Translations under genes and position numbers: made by a program | In this document: positions 1 through 9,801 of the stretch, one piece after another | Numbering within the stretch: the first letter of the stretch is position 1 | How the letters are laid out: every line of letters starts with the position of its first letter | The notes under the pieces: generated by a model | Told to the model about the DNA's origin: nothing | Databases searched by the model: none | Seen by the model: only the letters and a program-made list of their open reading frames with translations | Source of the DNA: Trochalopteron elliotii | Lineage: Eukaryota; Chordata; Aves; Passeriformes; Leiothrichidae | DNA: 64,000 nucleotides | Assembly: GCA_024734555.1 (NCBI GenBank) | Contig: JANPWX010000548.1 | Coordinates: 491,842 to 555,841 of the forward strand | Direction of reading: 5' to 3'

Positions 1-1749
1 CAAACTTATTCTGTGGAATTTACTTAATTCCACAGAAGAAAAATCTCTAAAAATCAGGTTTTGTTGTTATTTGAAGCTGATTTTTGCACTGTTGTTTCAG
101 TGCTCTCTTGGTGTCCTGCCCTCTGTACTCTTTAAAAGAATCCTGAAAACGAGGTTGAAAAGTTTTTAAAATTAGGTTGGTTTGTTTGGAAATGGGCTTT
201 TTTGCCTTTTCAAAGTGACCCGTTATTCCAGTAACTTACTATATTGAGCTTCAAGGCAAAACCATTTCCTGAAATTCAGCAAAAGCAAAACATTCTTTAG
301 AAGGTCACTCAAATCTTTAAACTGAGGTAAGCAAGGCAGCCACAAATAATCAGAGTGAATGCAAGTAATGCTCAATTTAAATGGACTTTCTTCATTCAAT
401 GCCTCTGTAATCAGCTTTTAATGTCCTCATTATCAGCAGTAGAACAACTTGAAATCATAGGAAGTTCATGAAATGGGATTTCAAATGTTTTCCCAACACT
501 TCTCCCAGGATGTGCATACAGGTCTGGGGGATTTTTTATCAGATTAATTTTACTGAAACACGATGAGCAAAATTTTTTTCACAGATTCACAGTAGCATTA
601 TATTTACAAACTAAAGCAACCGTCCTCTCTCTTCCCCCTCCCCTCATGTCCATTTGCATTGCCCCCAGCAGAGATCCCTCTGGCCATGTGCAGGCAGGGT
701 CAGAGAGATGTCCTTGCTGACCATGGCCAAAACTGCCCCTGGATTGTGCTGCTTTTTTGGCTGATGTCAGTTCAGTGCCAGGAAGTTTCTCGTGCTATCC
801 CAGATTCCAGCTGAGCAGGCTGGAGGAAACCTCTCAGAATCAATATCTGTTGTCAGAACTTTGTCCTGTACACTTGACTGTTGTACCAGATATTTTCAGG
901 GGGCAAAAACTAGAAACCATTAGGTCGATTATAGCTTCTAACCCCCTTTGGAAGGTAAATGTCAAAGGAAATTGTTTCTTCCCAAAAAACTCCTCCAAAG
1001 CAGAGCACCTATCCCTTCTCTGTGTTTGGCAGCTCTTTCTTTGACTGGCCATGCAGTGTCTCAATATCCACAGCCCCTTCAGCCTTCTGTCTCTTAGGGC
1101 ACTTCCAGAAGGGTAGTGCCAAAGCCTCTGGCTCTCTCTGGAGATCAAAGCTGATGGCAGCATTGCCACATGTCAAAATCAGTTCCTCAAGGGATGAATG
1201 GAATTCATCTCAGCACTGACAAGGCTGTGAGGACAATGCAGCTGACTTGCAGCAGGGTCAGCAAACTGGGGCCACAGGAGGTAATGACCTTAACCCAAAA
1301 AGGACTACAGGAATGCTGTGAGTCCTCTACCCTAGAGCCTGTGCTAAAGAATGGACTCTGGGTAGACACACAGATTTAATTTTTACCCAATAAAAAACAC
1401 TCCCTCTTTGAGATATTTAGGGTTCATATTCATCCTTGCTTCTCTTTGTCCCCAAAACCCATCTCTGCACTGACAGTAATATCCAAAACAGGTAGGAAGG
1501 ATCCCTGTGTCTTATTGTGCTAGCATCTCCTTGGCTTCTAACTCCAATCAAAGAAATAAAGATATTTTTGAGGAATGACATCTGCCTGTCATTCTCCATT
1601 AGAAGTGGAAGTACTGTGGAAGATGCACGTGGGACTTGTGTTGTTATAATTTAGCCCTAAGGGCAAATGCCAGGAATGAGGACTAATTAAAAGTGGAAAA
1701 GACTTACAATGTCAATGTATAAAGGATGTGCACTCCCAGCAGCTCTCCT
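1..1749. other. 3' flank of PRLHR, no separate gene seen
   Basis: This stretch lies downstream of the minus-strand receptor gene and probably contains its 3' untranslated region at the high-coordinate end. The overlapping ORFs near 757-1379 have no recognisable domain and overlap one another on both strands, so I treat them as chance. A minus-strand ATTAAA-type hexamer occurs at 1375-1380 and could be a polyadenylation signal, but nothing in the sequence decides it. Confidence 0.5.
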
Positions 1750-2784
1750 TTACAGCACCACACTGGCCATAATGCAGTTTGTAGCAGGTCCAATTTTCTT
1801 CTTCCTCCAGGCAAACATTTTTTTCAGCTCTCCCCTGAAGCTGTCATGGAGCCAGGCATAGAGGAAGGCATTGGTGCAAGCAGACATCATTGCAAACCAG
1901 TGGCACAGCAGCTGGATGAAGTTGAAGTACTGCTTGTCAATCAGGCTGATATCAATGTCCTTTATCATGTTGAAGATGTGCAGAGGCAGCCAACACACTC
2001 CAAAAGCTGCCACCACCAAGACCAGCAAACGAAAAGTCTTCCTCCTCCTGGCACGGTCCCACTCAGCTTGGCCCTGGGTGACATTCCCTGGGACCACACG
2101 GTTCTTCAGCTTGACTGAGATCCTCAGGTAGGACAGGGAGATGACAGCCAAGGGCAGTACGTAGGTGATGATGAGGGTGCTGTAGGCGTAAGCCAAGCGA
2201 TCTCTTTTCATGTGGAACCAAAACTCCTCGCAGATGGAGAAGTCCAGCTCCGGGAACTCTGCGTGGTAGGTGTGGACCAAGGCTGGGGCAGCCAAAGTGC
2301 AGCTCAGCAGCCAGATAGCAGCCAGGATGTAAGCACAGATAGGGATGGTGAGCCTCCTGCGGAAGGGGTACACCGTGGCACAGTACCTGTCCACAGCTAT
2401 GACAGTCAGGGTGAAGACAGACACAAACACCGTCACAGGCTGCATCAGGAAAACAAAGTAGCACATGAAACGCCCATAAACCCATCCCCGGGGCTCAAAG
2501 GCATAGGCCAGGGTCAGGGGCACACAGGTTGCACACATGAGCATGTCCGAGAAAGCCAGATTGCCTACCAGAAAGTTGGTGACATTGTGCATTTTTTTTG
2601 TCTTGCAGATGACATAAATGAGAAGGTAATTCCCAATGACACCGATAAAAACCACCAGTGAGTAGCAGGGGATGATGAGTGGCTTGAAGGACTGAACAAA
2701 CTGGAGCCCTGAGAACAAATTGCTGGTGTTGCTGTGGATTGCAGAGAGGAAGCTTTGGGAGGTTAAATTGTCCGAATTCATCAT
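1750..2784 (-). CDS. PRLHR: Prolactin-releasing peptide receptor (class A GPCR), complete single-exon CDS
   Basis: This is a seven-transmembrane plasma-membrane receptor of 344 residues. Mammalian PRLHR (GPR10) binds the RFamide peptide PrRP and raises intracellular calcium; birds also use the related C-RFa peptide. Visible landmarks are N-linked sequons at N6 and N19, the TM1 GN pair (N52), the TM2 LAFSD block with D80, and the disulfide pair C108/C185. DRY is at 132-134, W158 is in TM4, P211 in TM5, and CWLP at 264-267 in TM6. The segments NVTNFL, VPLTLAYAFEPRGW, HTYH, CEEFW, VKLKNRVVPG and YAWLHDSF are family signatures. The C-terminal SVVL resembles the PDZ-binding SVVI end of human PRLHR. 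TM7 carries NAFLY (305-309) instead of NPxxY. The start is a double Met; I chose the first. Lying beside CACUL1 argues for PRLHR proper. The alternative is the second bird paralogue, often called PRLHR2. Confidence 0.93.
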   Translation of the reverse strand: MMNSDNLTSQSFLSAIHSNTSNLFSGLQFVQSFKPLIIPCYSLVVFIGVIGNYLLIYVICKTKKMHNVTNFLVGNLAFSDMLMCATCVPLTLAYAFEPRGWVYGRFMCYFVFLMQPVTVFVSVFTLTVIAVDRYCATVYPFRRRLTIPICAYILAAIWLLSCTLAAPALVHTYHAEFPELDFSICEEFWFHMKRDRLAYAYSTLIITYVLPLAVISLSYLRISVKLKNRVVPGNVTQGQAEWDRARRRKTFRLLVLVVAAFGVCWLPLHIFNMIKDIDISLIDKQYFNFIQLLCHWFAMMSACTNAFLYAWLHDSFRGELKKMFAWRKKKIGPATNCIMASVVL

Positions 2785-2814
2785 TTTCCTCCTTTTGTTG
2801 TCTGCCGTCAGCTG
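2785..2814 (-). other. Possible 5'UTR segment and splice acceptor of PRLHR
   Basis: Read on the minus strand, a branch-like CTAAC and a short pyrimidine stretch precede a CAG at 2812-2814. About 27 transcribed bases would then lie before the start codon, with a purine-rich run ending directly at ATGATG. PRLHR genes commonly have a noncoding first exon, which makes a splice acceptor here plausible. The pyrimidine tract is weak, and without RNA data a simple continuous 5'UTR is equally possible. Confidence 0.25.
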
Positions 2815-3170
2815 AGTGAAGTAGTTAGCACTGTGCTGCTCCCCTACTCAATCAGTGGGGATAATGAATGGATTGCTGCCTGTCCAGAGGTTACCACATG
2901 GATTGTAAACAAGCAGCCGTAAATGCAAAAGGTGAACTTGTAATCCTCGAGAGGCAGCTTTCAGCAGTCCCTAAGAAAAATCAAATACAACCAATTTCCA
3001 TTTAAGTCCTCCTGTATTTACTATTAAATCTAGCTTTTGACAGCATGCCACTTAATAAACATTTAATGCAGTCAGTACTTACTGCTGTGGGGTTTTTAAT
3101 CCCATATGATTTTCCTGTGGATGCCAAGAAGTGCCCTAGATGTCTGTCTTCTGCAAATCCAGGAGCGTGT
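2815..3170. other. Upstream flank of PRLHR
   Basis: This is the immediate upstream region of the receptor on its own strand, so it would hold proximal regulatory sequence or a 5' intron. It is not CpG-rich, and I see no convincing TATA box placed relative to a known start site. No coding potential is visible. Confidence 0.35.
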
Positions 3171-3207
3171 ATGTGTGTGTGTGTGTCAGAGAGAGAGAGA
3201 GAGAGAA
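3171..3207. repeat. Compound TG/GA microsatellite
   Basis: A run of alternating TG dinucleotides is followed, after a short TCA interruption, by a run of AG dinucleotides. Together they form a compound simple repeat upstream of PRLHR. Length polymorphism is expected. Confidence 0.9.
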
Positions 3208-6200
3208 TATATGAGTGAGAAAGAGGGCGATGCGCATTTACAAGCTAAGTGGAGATCACTGTTTTTAAACAGTCCTCACTACTAGGTTGTGACAGATTTG
3301 TGTTTAAGCTTTTATCCCCATTGGCTGCCCTGGGTATTACGTTGCTCTTTGTGTGTTTTTTTTACTGATAGTAATTAGTTCTAGAACATCCTTTCAAAAA
3401 TTCCCATCTCCTTCCAGTGCATCTATAATTGCCCCTCACAGCTAAAAATCAATTTACTTTCATTAACATGAGCCTGCACAGTGTCTAATCCTAGATTCGC
3501 CTTGCCAGAGCCCCCAGAGTGTCCAAAAATACTACCTGCAATTTTGTTGCTATAATGTGGCTGTAAAATAGAATTTTAATCACATGCTGAAGGCAAATAA
3601 ATGTTTATGCCACTAGAGGGTCTCAGCTTTGTACCTTTAAATGAAGTTAAGATTAGAAATGTGCATTTAGCTTGTAGCACAAAGGATTTTATTTTACTTA
3701 AATTTATTTTCCACTGGTGCTACAATGTTTGCTCACCCACTGTGGCTATTTTGAGTAGGATTTACACATCTTTAAAACTAAACAAACAAGTGTGAGCATC
3801 TCAAAGGAAATATTAGTGTCCAAATAAGTGAGATGTAAGGGTTTACCTGCAGAGAACTTCAGCAAACTGCTAATAATTTTGCACCTACACAAAAAATATT
3901 TGGGGTGTTTCTTCATTCCTGTGTTAGATTTGTTAGCCTTTTGTATACCAGACAACAAGTGCTAACCGGTGTGTAAAACAATCTGCAGTTGTTTTGCTTT
4001 GTTCAGATGTTAGAAAGCAAAAAAAAACCAGGATAAGTGCTTACAGAACATTTAATTAGACATCCCCACCCAGATCTTGTCTATTGTTTTAATTCTCCCC
4101 TAACTCTTCTCCATTTCAACCAAGGATCAGGACCTCATCTGGTGAAAAACAGTGAAAATCCACAGCATCCATCTGTACCAGCCAGAGAAACTGAAAACAA
4201 ATCCATGGAGCAGCCTAACTTCTGAATCTAACTTCAGAGCAGAGAATATTGTTATGTTCTGCAAGGCACTCAGGAGATTTAGACACAATCTTAAATCAGA
4301 GTTTATGTCCCAGTCAGTCAGACTAAGGAAATATTAACCTATTATTTTCTAGGAGGCTATGGGCAGAACCATATCCTTTTGAATTGATGTCATTTGACAT
4401 AAATCAGAAATTTAAATAGACTTCATTTTTGTCCTGCTCCTTTCACTAATCCTAAACCAGAAGCTAATCTTGTGTAGCCCTTGTTCTGACCAGAGACATT
4501 CTACTTGTGAAGGATGGGAAATTCAAACATGGCAAGTGCTGGCTCTGTGCTGCTGCATCCAGGGTTGGATTATGGTATGGACTGGAATGTGGCTGTAATT
4601 CCAGCCTGAGGGGAGAACGAGCATGCAGCCCCATTGCTCAGGAATATCATCCTTCCCTGCATGGCGACAGTCACCTACCCATGACCCAGACTAAAAATGG
4701 GATGTTACAGCCCACTTCAGAGTCCAATCTCCCCTCTCTGAGCTGTATGGGGCCCGGGAGAATACTGTACCTGTTTATCTCTACACACCCAAAAACAGAA
4801 TAGGAGAGGGACCTGAAGGCAGAGGTTGCAAAGAGGCAAGGAAATAGGAAATTCCTACTGCTGTCACCACCCAGTGCAAACACACTGCTTGGTGACAGGC
4901 AGCATGCTGCAGAATTCCTAAAACCCATAAATTCAATTGCTCCATTTCATGTGGGAGAAAAGCATGGCCTGGTGTAAAGTAGAATTACAGTGCATGGCCT
5001 CTCATAGAAGCCAAAACATAGAAAAATGAAGAGGAGCAGGACATATGTAAAAGGCCCCTTTATATTACCCACATCCTACTGGAATGACAAGGCTTGTGCA
5101 AGGAAAGAAGCCTCACAATAATACCATTGCAAACAAAATAATTGAAAATTTCATTTTTAACTAAGTGAATTTTTTGTTTCATTCCCAAGAGCTGCAGGGT
5201 AGATCCCATAAATATCCTCATTGTATTTCCTATGAGAAAAAGGTTTATTCTCCACTGTGTGAGAAAAATCAAACACAGTATCATCTCAAGAAGCCTTCAA
5301 GGTCACCTCAACACTCAGGTCACAAAACTAAGCTTGCATATTCTTTTATTTCAAGCTGTACCAGGCAATCTTCCTGCATTTTCTCTTGCCTTTAAATTTA
5401 TTTTCCTCACCTCTGAATCCAGTAACCGGTACGCCTTCTGTTTGAAGGCTCCCACCTATTTCTCTTAGTGATTTTCTGTTTGTTTTGGCTTCAGGCAGAA
5501 AATGTCTTCAGTTCAGCTGTATGCCACAGCCAAGGTCTGCAAAGATAATATTTAATAGGGGCTTGAACAGAAAAAATATTCCAACAATTTATCCCAAGGA
5601 AATAATCTTTTCTCCTTCTAAAACTACAAATATTAATTTTGTTCAGAATTTCAAAGGCTATCTGACAGAGTCCTTCCTGAATGGACTATAAGTCCTTTTC
5701 ACATGCAGAAATTCCTCATTAAAAGAGAAAAGGTCACAGAAACTGCATTACGGCCATATTAGAACTATTTTGACATTCCAAGTGTACAAGAGTGTCACAC
5801 ACAGGAATGATTATGAGTGTCTGGTTGAAACCCTGGTCTTCCTTGACCCAACAACAATATTATATTTAGAGCCAGACAAACAATTCACAGAAATGTTTCA
5901 CAGCTGAGCTGTCCCAATTTCTTATGCTAACCTGTCCAGCTCCACACAGAAATTCTGAGTACAAACATTGGAAGTTGCTTTTAGGCTTTACTGAACAAAA
6001 CATTTTCTTCTGTCATTAAAGTCTCACTGTTTCTGCTGTTAGTTTTCCATGTCCCTGTTTATTTGGCTTTTTTTTCTTTTTTTCATAAACCACAACTTTT
6101 TTTGCATCACAGACCTACTTTAAAAATTCTTTCACATTCTTCCAGGAATGTTCTGTGCAGAACAGATCAGGTAGTTCTTCCAGAGCCTATAAGAAAAACA

Positions 6201-6420
6201 GGCGATTTGCATATTTTGAATTATGTCAGGCTGGGGATTCCTTTACCAAATTCTTCTTTTGGCCAGCCAGGGAACAAGATTTTATTTCACACCACAATTT
6301 CAAATCAGGGCAACTTGTCCCTCCCCCATTTAAGCATATAAATGCATCCTGTCTGTCCCTGCTGTGGACTGAGACATCACAGTCCTGAAAATCTAAGAAC
6401 CATGTTTACAACTAAAGGGG
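3208..6420. other. Intergenic, no gene or recognisable mobile element seen
   Basis: This is ordinary AT-rich sequence. All ORFs are short, mutually overlapping and without motifs. I recognise no CR1 or LTR consensus in it. Confidence 0.5.
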
Positions 6421-6473
6421 GTTTTTTGGGTTGTTTTTTGGGTTTGCTTTTTTTTTTGGGGGGGGGGGGGGGG
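6421..6473 (+). repeat. T/G homopolymer tract ending in 16 consecutive G
   Basis: Blocks of T alternate with GGG triplets (at 6428, 6440 and near 6441) and end in an uninterrupted G run at 6458-6473. The arrangement meets a loose G-quadruplex pattern on the plus strand. The homopolymer length is error-prone in any assembly. Confidence 0.85.
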
Positions 6474-7780
6474 ATGTTGGCTAGCAGTTTTTTTGGTTGT
6501 TGCTGCTGCTTTTCTCAAATTCAAGGCATCAAACTTTGATAAACACAGGATTTAGATTAAAATAATACACTATAGATGAAAAATAGCACATAAAGTGGAG
6601 GTCTTGTAGTCTGATAACAGTTTTATAGTAGGTTTTAGACTAGATTTAAGGACAGGAGAAAGCACAGAAGAGAGAGACTAGACAGAATAGGATACCAAAG
6701 GAAGATTTTGTGAAATTAAGCTTGAAAACCTGAGGGAGAATAGAAGGAAAATTTGTCATAAAAGACAAAATCAAGGTCACTATAATAAGAATTTTCACTG
6801 TGGCTTAGGACAAAGCAAATTGTGTCGTGGGTCTATAGAAAGGGCCAAGCAGTGCATTTGAAATGCAAACAAAAGAAAATCTACCGCTCTGTGAGAGCTC
6901 TCAGGCTGAATTTGCCTCTACTTTCTTATAACCTCTAGACAATTTTCTTGCTATAAGTGTCTATTCACCAGAGCAGAATTGCACTGTATTCTTTAAAAAC
7001 ACTGGGGAGGATGGTAAACTCCAGGGCAGGAAAACACATATTTGAGAAAGGAACAATGCTAATGAAAGAAAATACTCACTTAGGGCAAATTAAAGATGGA
7101 AAGTAGAACACTTCTAGGTTGGAGGGCAACAAATTGCCCCTTGTAATTGTATGCCTTTTGAACAACCAGTGTATTCTGGAGGATAAAAACATCCATGTGG
7201 ACTGATTTCTTGTGTGGGGCATGGGTTTCAGGAGGTTCTTTTCCAGCCCTCGTCAACACAGGCTTCAGACTGTGCTCACTCCTGCTTGAAAATAACTCCA
7301 CCTATCACCTTTTTCAGAAGTATTCCCATTGATAATAAAAAGATAGAACTCAAAAGATAGAATTAAAGCTTATATTCCTTCACACCCACACACATAGGCA
7401 GAGCTCACACTAAGTCTTGATATGTTTCTAGTATTCTTTGTCATTTTTCAATGGGGAGATTGCTGCCTGTGAAGATCTACTAGAACAGCACATAAATATT
7501 TGCCAAACTTTTCCTGTTGCTGGTCTTGGCACCTGCTCAGAGCAGCTGATTTACAAAGCAGGGAGAAAGGCAGGGTCAGCACAGACACTCTGTAAAATCA
7601 TTTCAGCCACAAGGCACTTCAGTCAGTACAATCACTGATTCTTCTTTCTCTGATTTGCCTTCCTGCAAAATTGCTGCCGAGAGACTTGATACAAGCAGCC
7701 CTGATTCCCCCACATCCCCAACCCCTCAATATTTTCTTTCTCAGCCAAACCCATGCAGAAATTAATGACCAAGAAAAAGC
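6474..7780. other. Intergenic, no gene seen
   Basis: This is AT-rich sequence with short unremarkable ORFs only. I recognise no repeat family here. Confidence 0.45.
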
Positions 7781-7781
7781 T

Positions 7782-7867
7782 GGGGGTTTTTTATGTTGGG
7801 TTTTAGTGGGAAGTTATGAGGTATGGGGTTTTTTTGTTTCTGTATGTGCATGCTGTTGTTGGGGGGG
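7782..7867 (+). repeat. G-run cluster with quadruplex-like spacing
   Basis: Runs of G occur at 7782-7786, 7798-7800, 7808-7810 and 7825-7828, and a seven-G run lies at 7861-7867, separated by T-rich loops. The first four runs could form an intramolecular quadruplex with unequal loops. It resembles the T/G tract about 1.3 kb to the left. Confidence 0.5.
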
Positions 7868-8680
7868 TTGGTATTTTTTAATTTCTGAGTAAGCACAGGA
7901 GAAAAAGGTTGAACATTAGGATGACTAAAGAGGTATTTGTGTTTAATATGTTGCTTGAGCATGCTAAAGTAGAATTTTGCTGAAAAATAAGATCTGGCTA
8001 ACAAGTCTGATCATCTCTGAGTTAACTGGATAGATAGCAGTAGAATTTCAGATTTTTAATACAGATTCTTTTGTAAACCAACAACTGAAATGGACCCTTA
8101 TAATGTTACAGTAAGAGACAGCTGCTGTCTTCAGCATTTCCATGAACAGGACTAGGAAACAAAGAAACAGGCAAATCCCTGGGGCAAAATCTTTAGGAAT
8201 ATCAGAGCTAGAAGTTTTCTTCTTCATCTATAACTGTTATTTTAGGCCATACTGCTGACACATTTTACTGGTGGTAAAATGCGCTTATTTGTTTTTCTAG
8301 TTCAGTCAGAACTCACCTGGGAAAAGGTATCTGAATGTCTCTAATCTAAAGGTTGTTACAAGGAAGGATAAAAATGGAAAACTATGCAGGCAGATTTGCA
8401 TACCCATCAGATCCAGCAATTCCTACCACTCCAGAAAAACTGGCATTTCTCCTCTGCTCATGGGTCCTGAAGGGATGCAGAATGCAATAAAAATATGTGC
8501 CCTGAGCCAGAGCAGACTGTGGGAATTGACTTCCACAAACATCTGCAGGTTGGGTGCTGAGCCCTGGAGAAATTTCATATTCCAACTGCTCTCTGCAGCC
8601 CTGAAGAGCCGGGAGTCAGGGCCACTGCACACCCCAGGTCCTGCAGGCAGTTTAGCCTGGGGCAGCAGAGACCTGCCAAG
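7868..8680. other. Intergenic, no gene seen
   Basis: The sequence changes gradually from AT-rich to GC-richer towards the CpG-dense patch that follows. Overlapping ORFs on both strands near 8382-8728 reflect the composition change, and I see no domain in them. Confidence 0.4.
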
Positions 8681-8778
8681 AAAACCCAGCAGCTGATGCT
8701 TGACGGGACAAAATTCTGTCCTGCCCATAAAAACCCAACAGCTGAGGCTTGACGGGACAAAATTCCGCCCTGCTCACG
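8681..8778 (+). repeat. Two-copy tandem repeat, 49-bp period
   Basis: Two adjacent copies begin with AAAACCCA at 8681 and 8730 and share the block GCTTGACGGGACAAAATTC followed by a CCTGC motif. They differ at only a few positions, so the duplication is fairly recent. The array borders the CpG-rich patch. Confidence 0.85.
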
Positions 8779-8809
8779 ACAGGGAGGAACAGCGCACCTC
8801 TGCAGCACC

Positions 8810-9060
8810 GTGGGTGTTAGTGAAGAGGACTTCGAGCACCTTCCAGGAGGTTTCCCGGCTCCGGCAGCACCCGAGACAGCGGGGATGTGCAGCACCACGG
8901 ACAGCGGCACCTCCGGGACCACGGACAGCGGTACCTCGAGCACCACGGAGAGTTCCCCCGGCAGAGCCACCCCGGGGTGGGTTTGTGTCCCCCCACGTGT
9001 GACAAGGCAGGACAGCCCAGAGCGCCCCTGAAGGCAAGGGCAGCGCTCTCAGAGCCCCCC
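8810..9060. other. CpG-rich patch containing a 24-bp tandem repeat
   Basis: I count about 16 CpG dinucleotides in roughly 240 bp, against zero or one per 60 bases in most of the surrounding tens of kilobases. Inside it, a 24-bp unit starts at 8891, 8915 and 8939 (the last copy partial), built on ACCACGGACAGCGG. The plus-strand ORF at 8810-9031 reads the repeat as an eight-residue Ser/Thr/Gly/Asp unit, and the other frames are open too. It could be a small orphan CpG island (promoter or enhancer of a noncoding RNA) or simply a GC-rich minisatellite. No protein family is recognised. Confidence 0.5.
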
Positions 9061-9229
9061 CTGTGCCTGAGGATTCTCCCAGCAGCTACAGAGTGTACTT
9101 TTCCCACCGAAGTACTCTATGTGCAATCTGTGAAATAATGTCAGACCAGAAGTTGTACTGAACTCTGCCCCCAGTGGGGATCTCTCCCTAAGAGCTAAAG
9201 AAGGAGGAAAGCATTTTCTGCTACCTGAA

Positions 9230-9801
9230 TGTTGTGGTTTATCCACAGCAACTAAGCCCCATGCAGCCACTGGCTCTCTTCCACCTGATGGGATAGCAGG
9301 AGAACCAGAAGAGTAAAAGTGAGAAAACTCATGGGTTGAGACAATGACAGCTTAGTAACTGAAGTGAAAGCTGCATGCACAAAGCAGAACAAGGAATTCA
9401 CTCACTGCTTGTCATGGGCAGGCAGGTGTTCAGTCATCTCCAGGAAAGCTGGGCTCCATCACATGCAGTGGCCACCTGGGAAGACCAATTCCATCACTTC
9501 AAACATCCCTCCCCTTCCTTCTTTCCCCAGATTTACATGCTGAGCATGACACCATATAATGGGGAACACCTCTGTGGACAGTTGGGGTCAGATGTTCCAG
9601 ATGTGTCCCCCCAACTCCTTGTGAATCCCCAGCCCCCTGACTGGTGGGGTGGGGTGAGAGCAGAAAAGGCTTTGACTCTGTGCTGCTCAGCAGAAAAAAC
9701 CCTCTCTTTTTATCAACAGTGTTTTCAGCTCAAATCCAACACACAGCCCTGTATCAGCCACTGTGGAGAAAATCAAGTCTATCCCAGCAAAACCCAGCAC
9801 A
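9230..9801 (+). mobile_element. Probable solo LTR of an avian endogenous retrovirus
   Basis: From memory of avian repeats, the segment resembles a widespread bird LTR. It starts TGTTGTGGTTTA, continues through a GCAACTAAGCCCCATGCAG block, a GAGCATGACACCATAT block and a GGTCAGATGTTCCAG block, and ends in CAGCACA. The TG...CA ends and the length of about 570 bp suit a solo LTR. No internal retroviral genes flank it, and no exact target-site duplication is evident. A CTACC/CTATC pair slightly outside the chosen ends is a weak candidate. Family name, orientation and exact ends need a repeat library. Confidence 0.6.

Noticed and set aside
2063..2661. ORFs of 140 and 149 codons overlapping PRLHR in other frames
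   Set aside because: They are shadow frames of the receptor coding sequence; only the 1750-2784 frame gives a seven-transmembrane protein.
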